A stretch of 64,000 bases of DNA from Malus domestica (Eukaryota; Streptophyta; Magnoliopsida; Rosales; Rosaceae): the NCBI RefSeq assembly GCF_042453785.1, contig NC_091666.1, forward strand, positions 23,022,501-23,086,500. Reading direction: 5' to 3'. Within the stretch, counting starts at the first letter, position 1. Every line of letters starts with the position of its first letter. The translations under genes were made by a program, and so were the position numbers. The notes under the pieces were generated by a model that saw nothing but the letters and a program-made list of their open reading frames with translations, made no database searches and was not told where the DNA came from. Below are positions 55,735 to 64,000 of the stretch, piece after piece.

Positions 55735-55940
55735 TAAAACTATAGTAACAACTTACATGTGGATGAGGAAGAAGAAGAAAACAGTAAAATTCTTCTTATT
55801 TTTTTTGAAAAATTATATTATTACCTATGAATTTAGTTTCGATATTTTTATTGAGGGTCCTAGGTGGGCGCCTACTTTGACTATCCTCTTGGCCGAGCCC
55901 AAGTTTATTTTTAAGTTTTGCTTTCAAACTTGTTCATATG

Positions 55941-56113
55941 ATTTTTTTTTTTTTTTTGAACAAATAATAGTATCTACACTAAGATGAGGAAGTGGACATA
56001 ACCTCACAATATACTAGCAATAATATGGTTTAAATTCGTCTTTGGCGAGAGTCAAACCTAAGACCACTCACTTACAAGTGAAGATGAATATCACTAGACC
56101 GTAGTACTAAGTA
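55941..56113 (-). mobile_element. tRNA-derived SINE, 173 bp
   Basis: On the minus strand it starts with Pol III-like boxes (ggtctagtgat; aggtttgactctcgcc as a relaxed B box) and ends in poly(A), seen as the t-run 55942-55957. TSD of about 15 bp: aaacttgttcatatg (55926-55940) and caacttattcatatg (56115-56129). Unit 1 has the uninterrupted single version (gaacttgttcatatgatttt at 25408). Not a functional tRNA. Confidence 0.82.
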
Positions 56114-56129
56114 TCAACTTATTCATATG

Positions 56130-56930
56130 TTTTTATTATCAAGAAAATGTTTGTAACCAAAACTCACATCAATGCGACAAAAAAACCCATCATCAAGTAA
56201 TCAGGGCACAAAACTTATGTCGATTAATTGAAACGCAAAGTCATATTAAACGCATAACTATGAAGTTCCAAACATCTAATTTCTAACAATTGATAGATTC
56301 TTATCACCAAGACAAAGACCAAGACTTTCCCAAGAAACGCCCAAAACTTTTAACACCTTTAAAGTTTGAATAATATTAAAGAGATCAAAATTTTAACCAA
56401 AACTCAAACTCATAGTAAACAGTCGAAACAGTAAACCAATATGAAGTCAACTTCCGATTTCTAATAATTGACAGCTTATTGTCAACAAAACCCAGTAATT
56501 GTCTGCAATTACAATCTGGTTACCTGCTCACATTGTACTAAATTCAATAATTCATTGAGAAAAACATCAAAAACTACCTCAGAAGAGCTCAACAAAAGTA
56601 CTTTTGACACCTTCAAGCCTTTATTTTGCAAGTTGTCTGGTAATAAGACTCACAGCGTAATCCCTATTTTTTGCCCTAAGCACACTGCCCAGCGTCATTG
56701 AGACATTCCATTTAACACTAGAGAGCACATCTCGAAAAACAACTTATTTATAACAAGTTCAATGGCATGTGGTGTCCCCAATCAAATAATGCATGTTAAA
56801 CAAAAATTTTATCCGCATGCTAATATATTATTAAATTGAGATATTATGTCACAGTAAACCCATTCCACGTGGTTCTTCACATTTAAAAGGGATTTCAGAG
56901 TTTCAACGGGTCAAAAACAGACGTTTTATT
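56130..56930. other. Right end of unit 3 and intergenic sequence
   Basis: 56130-56370 matches unit 1 25430-26060 in pieces ('cccatcatcaagtaatcag', 'aagaccaagact'). Similarity then fades ('caacaaaagtacttttgac' near 56592 is a diverged echo). No coding sequence. Confidence 0.55.
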
Positions 56931-56931
56931 G

Positions 56932-56957
56932 GGGGAGGTGGGGGGGGGGGGGGGGGG
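56932..56957 (+). repeat. Poly-G tract upstream of the DUF3593-like gene
   Basis: gggggaggtg followed by about 17-18 consecutive G, roughly 200 bp before the start codon of the next gene. It could form G-quadruplexes, and its length is error-prone in sequencing. Confidence 0.8.
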
Positions 56958-57153
56958 AGTGGTTTTCTTCAAATATAAAAACCAAGGCCCTATTATTATT
57001 AAACGGTCCAGATAAAACCACCTGCTTCACATTCACAGAAGTAAGGAAATTGAACGGTCTAGATCTGGCCACTTACTCTGACTTTGATGATAACAAAAAC
57101 CAAACGGCTCCAACCAATACCCGCTCTAAACGGTCACTCCACCTCTCTCCTCA

Positions 57154-58414
57154 ATGACCATCACCAGCATTCAATCTCTCTGTAAATCCCCCACCTTTCT
57201 CCCCCCTCCAACTTCTCTGGGTTCCCCATGTTTCTTGCGGATCCCCGACCCGAACCCACTTTCCAGAAACAGAGAATCCAAGTTTTACACAGAGAGGAGA
57301 ATCGGCAGTAAAAGCAGAAGAGGTTGGGGTGGGATTGTGTGTGGTGTGGCGTTCCCGATTGATCCATGGGCGCCCAGCATTGACTCACAGAGCATAGCTT
57401 CACAGCTGTTTGCAGCTTCTCTGTTTCCCTACCTGGGTTTCTTGTACTTCATCACCAAGTCAAAGTCTGCCCCAAAGCTCACTCTTTTTGGGTTCTACTT
57501 CTTGCTTGCTTTTGTGGGGGCCACCAGTGAGTTTTTCCCAGCGTTTCCTTTTCTATCACCTTTTTTTTTTTAAATTTCCTGGCTTCCTGGGTTTTTGATA
57601 ATTAATCCTTTTTTGCGTTGGTTAGTTTAGTAATTGTTAAGGCCTCCAATTGGATTGCAAATTCCTGAAATTTGAGAAACATAAAGACAAAGTATTGCAT
57701 GTTCATGTGTACTTGGATACTGTTTATTGCTTTATGATAGTCTTTTGGCCAGAAGAGAACTTATATTCAACCGGGACATTAAGGTCACAATTTCTCAAAC
57801 TAATCATGTGAAGCTATGTGGGCAAGTTAAAACTCGTGGTGATGCATTATAGGCTTGAGATACCGCCATCTTGGTGTCACAAATGCATGTTACTTCTCTC
57901 GAACCGAAAAACAACGGTTGTGTTTCTGCTGAGCAAATCACATAGTCATTGAATTGCCCCATCAAACATTCACTGCACTAGTTGGATTGTTTTTTTTTTC
58001 TGATGTTGAATTTGGCCTTCTATTGTTAAATGATTACTGTCAGATGCTCTGATTGGACTTTACTGACATCATTTTGTTCTCTCTTTCGTCTTGTCAACTG
58101 AGCAGTTCCTGCTGGAATTTATGGTATGTTTTCGTGTTCGAGAGATAGAGAAATCTGTGCACGTTATTTTAGTAAGTTTCATGGATCAATGCCTTAATGT
58201 ACTCTGGTTGTGGGGCTGAACAGCAAAGGTGAATTACGGCACTTCATTGGCGAATGTCGATTGGTTACATGGCGGGGCTGAGGCATTTCTCACTCTAACC
58301 AACATATGCATCGTGTTGGGGTTGAGGGGGGCTCTCAGAAATGCTGGAGATGCAGAAGAAAGAATATCAGCTCCTATTTCCGGGTTGAAGGAGGAGAAGA
58401 AAACTTCTGTTTAG
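57154..58414 (+). CDS. Plastid-targeted DUF3593-like membrane protein
   Basis: Three exons (57154-57526, 58106-58123, 58224-58414) splice in phase to 193 residues; exon 2 is an 18-nt microexon (coding IPAGIY across both borders). Residues 1-60 are Ser/Arg-rich, low in acidic residues and typical of a chloroplast transit peptide. Hydrophobic segments are at about 84-100 (LFAASLFPYLGFLYF), 109-124 (LTLFGFYFLLAFVGAT) and 151-166 (AFLTLTNICIVLGLRG). The PYLGFLYFITKS and LHGGAEAFLTLTN blocks match my memory of DUF3593, a small family shared by plants and cyanobacteria with no established function. It is probably a thylakoid or envelope membrane protein. Both introns have GT/AG ends. Confidence 0.85.
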
Positions 58415-58833
58415 GTGCAGCAGACGGTTCTCTCTGTGTTCATTCACTGTATGTAAAGTTGCAACACCTTTAGTGTTTTTTCTTTTTTGTGTAGAGCCTT
58501 GAATAGTTGAATTATTGTCCAATCTGCAATCATATATATTGCGTATGTGCCTACAATATCCTTATCTTTCTGATTCTGTTATGTTGTTATCGAACTAAGA
58601 GCATAACCGCCGCCTCCGAGTCTTTGAAAGTTTGTTTATGTTTCGAAAGCAATGTGGTAGGATCTTCATTTTATTTGGTTATAAAATGTGTCTATGGAAC
58701 TGCTGCTATATTTTGAACATCACAAAAAGCTCTTATCTTTTACTAGAAATCTTCCTCTTCTATAATACATGGTTGATTCAAGATGTTGGCAATCTTGAAG
58801 CAACTTATTCTTATTCTCAAAGACCGAGTAGAA

Positions 58834-60405
58834 TTATAAGAAAAATCCTGGGGAGTCAAATGGGAAATAGGGGTCGAGTTCCACTGGCTCCAGTGAAAAA
58901 TCCATGTCCGGGATCGGAGAATTGGTTGACGAATTGTTGGCTGAGATGATATCAGATTCCGAACGTTGCTCATTTCCTGCAATGTTTCTCATCTGGCTGG
59001 GCAGCTCAAAGTAATAGTTTGATCCGCCTGCGGCTGGAGACAGCAATGATTGATTGAAATGGTCAAAAAGACTTTGATCATCAAGCATCGAAGATAGGAA
59101 GGCGTCATCGCTGATACTTCCGAATGGAGATGAAGTAAAAGAGAATGGAGATGCTGTGTTCTCTCTGTCGTCTAAGTTCTCAGTATTGACTCTCAGATTA
59201 GTTGGGAAGCTCATTTGGTTTCCTTGAGACTGCTGTTGTTGATAAGTATTGTTATGATTGTGTCGTTTTCGTTCTTGCTTTTCTGGTGATGGTGGCGGTG
59301 GAACTGAACTGCCGCCATGAGAACATGTATGCTTCCCTTTGTATGTGATTTCGAAGACGGTGGGGTCTTCATCTGATCTTTGCACTTGCTTTGTAGCCCA
59401 ACAACTTTGCGTGTTCCGGTACGTGCATCTGTAATAGCTTCTGCGGATTTTAAACAAGTTGGTCATCAGAATTGTTCATAACACTCTGAAACTCTCCATC
59501 TTACAGAAGAATACTGCTGTGCTTGCAGCTTCTCAAGCAAAATCTTCAGCTTTTGTGCACGTGCGTATTAAAGGTAATGTATTCTATATTGCTTTTTAAC
59601 ACGTGGGGCAAGTGACTGTTACTGCAAATGATTGCAGCAGCATAAGATTAGCTGATTAAAGTAAAACAAGATCCTTAATTTTACCTTGGATGTTTGGCTC
59701 CTAGGATGTCTTTCTGCCCATATTTTCTCCAGCTGTGGCCATCTTCATGGGGTCCTTCAATCCCATTCTCAGAGATTACTCTCGTGACGTGTTCTGTCCA
59801 TTTGGCCATTTCCTTTCTGCAATATGCAAGTTCAAATCAGCATTTGGTTCTTTGCTATTAGCCTATTACACTCGTTTGGTGGACAGGATTAGATTGGATT
59901 GGATAACTCACCAGATGGATTAGCGACGAGGAAACTTATCCTTCCCAATCCTACCATTTTTTGTGGGAATTACACGGCTAAGTTTCCTTCGCCGCTAATC
60001 CATCTTCTACTTTCAACTTGGAAGTTGGCATCCATTTCTTCATTCAACATATATTGATTTTTTGACGTAATTGTTAATCCAATCTCACCTTTTCTTGGAG
60101 ACCGCCGTCAGGTCCTGATGATCCTGGAGACTTCTGTTATTGTCAACGCAACAAGGACCTTCATTGGCTGACATTAGCGACTCCGGCGCGCTAGCAATTG
60201 CTCTGATAGGACTTTGTGGCGAACCGCCACATTTCAGCATCAGAAGGGCCTTCTCATATGACGACAGTATCCTCTGCACTAAAAATTGCTTGGTGTCTGC
60301 TGACGATTTTGCATTTAGACATAGCCTCAACTGTTTTGCTAGCTCCATTCCTTCAATGATCTCATTGACCAGTGACTTCTGCTCCCAGCTCTTACCAGAA
60401 TCCAT
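58834..60405 (-). CDS. WRKY transcription factor, group III (WRKY30/41/53-like)
   Basis: Minus-strand exons 60405-60089, 59816-59685 and 59440-58834 give 351 residues. The N-terminal helix EIIEGMELAKQLRLCLNAKS is the group III leader motif. The WRKY domain has WRKYGQK at 135-141, split by the conserved intron after HPR150, then SYYRCTYRNTQSC and HTC, giving C-X7-C-X23-H-X-C, which defines group III. The C-terminal half is acidic and Ser/Asn-rich, as in activation domains. Such factors bind W-boxes (TTGAC) and act in defence and senescence. Upstream sequence holds four W-box cores (60880, 61125, 61548, 61587), consistent with auto- or cross-regulation. A tiny SINE lies between TATA box and ATG. 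Confidence 0.95.
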
Positions 60406-60444
60406 TTCTTCAATTCTATATGTCAGTTGGGATTATGAGCAATG

Positions 60445-60540
60445 ATTTTTTCTTCCTGATACAAGCGATATCGGGGAAGGGAGGATTTGAACACAGGACC
60501 TTAGACACTCTTAACCACGTGAACTACAAGTACCGTGGAA
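60445..60540 (-). mobile_element. Very short tRNA-related SINE (96 bp) in the WRKY leader/promoter
   Basis: Flanked by gattatgagcaatg (60431-60444) and gattatgagcagtg (60541-60554), a 14-bp TSD with one mismatch. The minus strand has a B-box-like gttcaaatcc and A-box-like ggttaagagtgt, and ends in gaagaaaaaa. It sits 40-135 bp upstream of the WRKY ATG in the same orientation as the gene. Confidence 0.75.
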
Positions 60541-60810
60541 GATTATGAGCAGTGTTTAAGCACCTTCATCAACTTCATCCCACTAAAGCTTCGCAATTCC
60601 GAGAAAGAGTAGAACCCAAGGAGATTCGTGAGCTCCGAAACGTTGTTTGCAGTAAGAAGGTACAGACATGGAATTGGTATCCAGAATTTGAAGATTATTT
60701 GAAGTGAGGAATTGAGTATGCAGGAAAAGGGAAGAAGATTAGAGTAGTGAAGCTGCAGAAGCAAAGAGAGTGAGAGAGTTTTGATTTGAACGGACAAATT
60801 TGAGAGGTTG

Positions 60811-60820
60811 TATATATATA
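60811..60820 (-). promoter_or_regulatory. TATA box, probable WRKY promoter
   Basis: tatatatata about 405 bp upstream of the WRKY ATG; transcription would then give a leader of roughly 370 nt containing the SINE. Confidence 0.5.
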
Positions 60821-60879
60821 GGTGACTTGTTAATTTGAATATTGAAGTGGAAGAATTGGAGAGTGGAAAGTCTGAAGTT

Positions 60880-61592
60880 TTGACTGAGAAAGCGAGTTTT
60901 TCAGCTCTGACTGGTCTTTGGTCTGCATATAGAAAAAGTAAGGTCTATGCTGACCAATTCAACTTCTTCCGATTCTCTACAGATATAACTTGTAAAATGG
61001 TTTCTCTCTCTCTCTCATACACTTTCTTTCTCTCTCCCTTTGTCTCTCCCGCACTTTCCTTCTCTCTCTCCCTTTGTGATTTGTCCTTCGTGGCATTTCA
61101 TGATTGCCATTTGGAAGAAAAGAAAGTCAAGAGCTGTTGTGTCGTTAGTATGGTGCTTGCCAAGAATGTTCAAAGTTCATACCCTTTTGGCCTATTTCGT
61201 TACTATTTAGAAAAAATTTCGGCTGCTATTGTCATACTATGTAATATTATTAATTTATGTGTTATATAATACGAGTGAAAGATAATTTAAGATAAGAGAG
61301 ACTTGAAACATAATATTTAAATATGTATTTTAAATTAATAATATCATGTGACCGTGTGATGAAAAAATGTATTAGGTTTTGGTACACTCCAATTTCCCCA
61401 CTTCTTAAAGACTACTTTTTGTTTCTATGTTTTAGGTTTTCCGTGGTGATTCTAGAACATGAGATGCAGGCGCTGGCGTTAGTGTGGAAAAGGGTAGTGC
61501 AAAGCTATATAAGCTATATATATATGTGTGTGTGGTATTTGGTTATTGGTCAACACGCACTTGGACATTCTTATGTGACGAGATTATTGACC
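60880..61592. promoter_or_regulatory. W-box cluster upstream of the WRKY gene
   Basis: TTGACT at 60880-60885, AGTCAA at 61125-61130, GGTCAA at 61548-61553 and TTGACC at 61587-61592: four TTGAC[CT] cores in about 0.7 kb. Confidence 0.5.
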
Positions 61593-61599
61593 ATGTTTC

Positions 61600-62470
61600 T
61601 TATGGTTGTTGGTCTAATCTTACTGATTCATCTTAAAAAATGTATTTTAATAATGATAGATGAATCCTAATAAGTTTACTACGTTGTTCTAATGTAACAT
61701 AATATTCAAATTCTCACAACGCGTCTTTAACCTACGAATATCTATTTTAAAATTAATTAGGCAATACAAGAAAGGCTGAAAATTATCTGAATAGAAGGAA
61801 AGGCCTTGATTGTAATGTGAGGTTCACACTCTTAACTAAAATAATATCCATACAATTGGTGTTGATTGTAGGTAAATTTCAGCATCAACAATTACACTAT
61901 AAACCTGCCACCAAATTAGCATGGACAGGGTTATATTAACATTGTAACCAAAATAAAGCCAGGTGAGGGGTTGAATTTCGGTTCTCAAAGAATAGGAATA
62001 ACATAGTTAAGTAGGATTTAGGACCATATTAAAATTCTGGTTATTATATGTATGCATGGAATCTTCCATTTGTTATGTGATTTCTCAAGTTGCACAAATA
62101 ATATTTATGTGGTATGAGTCATATATGTCAAACTTACTTATGTAATGAGACAACTCTTGATAACAACATGATGATGAAAGTTCTAATTGGGAAGTATCTT
62201 TATACACCGTTTTTAGCTTTATGTTTGTCCTCAGATTAAATAAATTAAACAGAAACAACAAACATAATTAAACATAAGTATGTGAGAAATTAAAAAAAAT
62301 GTGTGTTTATCACTTCTCAGTTCGTTAGAATAAAAAGGAGTTTGGATGGAACGTTTGATTTTGATTGATTTCGATAAGAGACTTGGCCACAAAAAAATAG
62401 AGAACCCAAATTTATAAAGCTCGTACAAGCACAAAAGAATAACCTCTAAATCAAATGAAAAAAAAAAAAA
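61600..62470. other. Intergenic AT-rich sequence
   Basis: No gene, RNA gene or repeat end recognised; A-run at 62457-62473. Confidence 0.4.
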
Positions 62471-62478
62471 AACTGACT

Positions 62479-63330
62479 TTTTTTTTGGACAAACAAAGTA
62501 AATTTCATTTAATGAGAAAACTAATACAAGGTAAGGACATATCCAAAAAAGAGTCCAAAAAAGCCAAGCAAAAGCCCAACTCCATAAACGAAAACTACAA
62601 AGAGAATGGCCCAAAGTGAGCAACCCATAGCAGCAACCAAATTGAAACCCTTAGACAGCCACCTCCACCAAAACAGCCGCACCACCACTGCAGATCTGTC
62701 ACCACCACCCGAAAAAGGGCCAAATAACCAAATGGATGAACGGAAAGTGGGGGTAGGCAAGCTACCCGTGCTGAAAACGCTCTCATAATCCTACCAAATA
62801 GTGCAAAAAGCACTTTAAATGCTATGAACCACCAAAGTGTGTCTCCGGAGGAGATCTTAGGAGAAAACACCCAATGAAATGAGCAGCAAGGGTAGATGGT
62901 AGGAGATTCATGGTGAGGACAGATGTTTGGAGAGGAACAAGGCAAAGAAAACAAATCTGAGATAAAATTAGGAAATACTGAGACCAAGCTCAGAGCAACC
63001 TGAGACACAAAATGCTCAGATAAAAAACAAACGAAATCTAAATGCAGAAATAGATAATCTAAATCTCCAACCATGGTGGCTTGGAGAGGGAAAAACTATG
63101 GTGGAGCTAGAGGAAAAAGGAGAGATGGGGAAATCAGGAGGACAGGGAGGGATAAAAGGGGAGAAAGAGAGGAAACAAGGGTGGAGAAAGGAGAAGAGGA
63201 AGAAGGGCGAAAAACAGGAAGAGATGGGAGATAGTGATGAAATAGAGGTTGACGGAAGAGGAAGATAGATGAGGGCGAGGAGGGAGGGCTAGGCTACCGT
63301 TGACCTCAAGCCGGAACAAGAGGCCAATGG
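62479..63330 (-). mobile_element. LINE-like non-autonomous retroposon
   Basis: On the minus strand it begins in a long pyrimidine-rich stretch (63320-63090), passes a short open frame (MVGDLDYLFLHLDFVCFLSE) and ends 'cattaaatgaaatttacttt', 'gtttgtcc' plus poly(A) (t-run 62479-62487 on the plus strand), a 3' end typical of plant LINEs. No reverse transcriptase. The layout resembles the 36864-37496 element (pyrimidine-rich start, A-rich end). Confidence 0.55.
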
Positions 63331-63513
63331 CATAGGAGGTTTCAAAGGTTTATGCACTTTACTTTGAATGATAAACCACTCCCAAATATTAGGATAGGTT
63401 CAAAATTCGAATCTCCGTATTCCGGTTATATATTTATTCAGAAACACAAATGAGAAAAATAACAAAATGGTCATACTTTTGGAGATAAAAAAAAATAAAC
63501 GGGAGGCTATGAT

Positions 63514-63943
63514 TTAGTCTTTTGTTAGATATGCAGGCTCGTTTCTTTTCCGAGAGGATGTTTCGCCGTGTGCCATTATCCAGAACCTCTCTATTTCTTC
63601 TGCTTTTCGACCTGGAATCCGACCCGCAATCAAATGCCACCTGCTAATGTTGTTCAAGGTTCAGCTAGCTAGCTATAAACTATTTATGATTACAAACGAT
63701 GGCATTAGTCTTTGTGTGTATATATATATATATTATACTCTTTGTAGTAGTTATTTTCTTTAATATCATTGACGAGGAGTGCATAATAATTATGTTTTTA
63801 GAATGCCAATAACAGTTTCTTATGATAATAGTACAGTTTAGATCGATCGAACCTGTCTCCAACGAGTCTGTACATTCTGTAGATCAGATCCACCTCGTCT
63901 TCACTCATCTTTACGTACTCCCATTTCATACTACTCACTTCTT
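63514..63943 (-). CDS. R3-MYB of TRIPTYCHON/CAPRICE type, last two exons (partial)
   Basis: Minus-strand exons 63943-63853 and 63640-63514 join at GT/AG sites in phase: EEVSSMKWEYVKMSEDEVDL, IYRMYRLVGDRWHLIAGRIP, GRKAEEIERFWIMAHGETSS, RKRNEPAYLTKD, stop. This is a single R3 MYB repeat with the bHLH-binding signature DLxxRxxxLxxxxxxLxxxR fully kept. TRY/CPC/ETC proteins are small repressors that compete for the bHLH partner in the MYB-bHLH-WD40 complex controlling epidermal cell fate and flavonoid output. The first exon (basic N-terminus) lies beyond the right edge of the window. The intron of 212 bp at this position matches the family. Confidence 0.9.
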
Positions 63944-64000
63944 CTGCATGAATTAACCATGACAATCATGAACAATATATTTAAAGAGAGAGCTGAAAAT

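Noticed and set aside
60445-60540. Possible tRNA gene (B-box-like gttcaaatcc)
   Set aside because: No cloverleaf can be drawn and it is bounded by a 14-bp TSD with an A-rich end, so it is a SINE.
60835-61269. 144-residue plus-strand ORF upstream of the WRKY gene
   Set aside because: Driven by ctctct low-complexity sequence; no homologous features. The region is better read as the WRKY promoter.

Overview
The window reads as repeat-rich nuclear DNA of a woody dicot, probably a rosaceous fruit tree such as apple or pear. This is inferred from gene structure and from the look of the retrotransposon families, not from a search. About six host genes sit in a sea of nested transposable elements (TEs). 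No rRNA gene, functional tRNA gene, CRISPR array or operon is visible.

Layout. 1-16.4 kb is gene-free: an LTR fragment, a LINE 3' end, a decayed minus-strand Ty3/gypsy element, a truncated minus-strand copia with one LTR, a second gypsy remnant with an antisense extra ORF, and a copia 5' stub. 17.0-18.5 kb carries an intact single-exon UDP-glycosyltransferase of UGT72B type whose usual catalytic Asp is a Tyr. 18.7-19.7 kb is a LINE 3' end split by a 549-bp TRIM. 20.4-22.9 kb is a complete 8-exon SEH1 nucleoporin gene.

22.5-56.4 kb is a three-fold tandem duplication. Each unit starts inside SEH1 exon 7 and carries one copy of a DFR/anthocyanidin-reductase-like short-chain reductase (SDR). Copy 1 (23.3-24.8 kb) and copy 2 (27.5-29.7 kb) are intact five-exon genes. 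Copy 3 (37.9-43.6 kb) is a pseudogene: exon 1 is deleted, frames are broken, and a 4.5-kb CACTA transposon lies in exon 4. The units have been swollen from about 3.7 kb to 11 and 19 kb by insertions whose target-site duplications (TSDs) can be read by comparing the copies: hAT, Harbinger and Mutator-type elements, SINEs, LINE-like retroposons, LTR elements, and a copia element. That copia itself hosts a non-coding LTR element carrying fragments of two host genes (beta-amylase, and a probable GINT1-like glycosyltransferase).

57-64 kb returns to single-copy genes: a plastid-targeted DUF3593-like membrane protein with an 18-nt microexon, a group III WRKY factor on the minus strand with a very short SINE in its leader, and at the right edge the last two exons of a TRY/CPC-type R3-MYB on the minus strand.

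Functionally, the UGT and the SDRs are both specialised-metabolism enzymes and could act on phenolics, but nothing in the sequence shows that they share a pathway. The main story is genome dynamics: tandem duplication that dragged along a housekeeping-gene exon, followed by divergent TE loads that replaced one copy's promoter and destroyed another copy.
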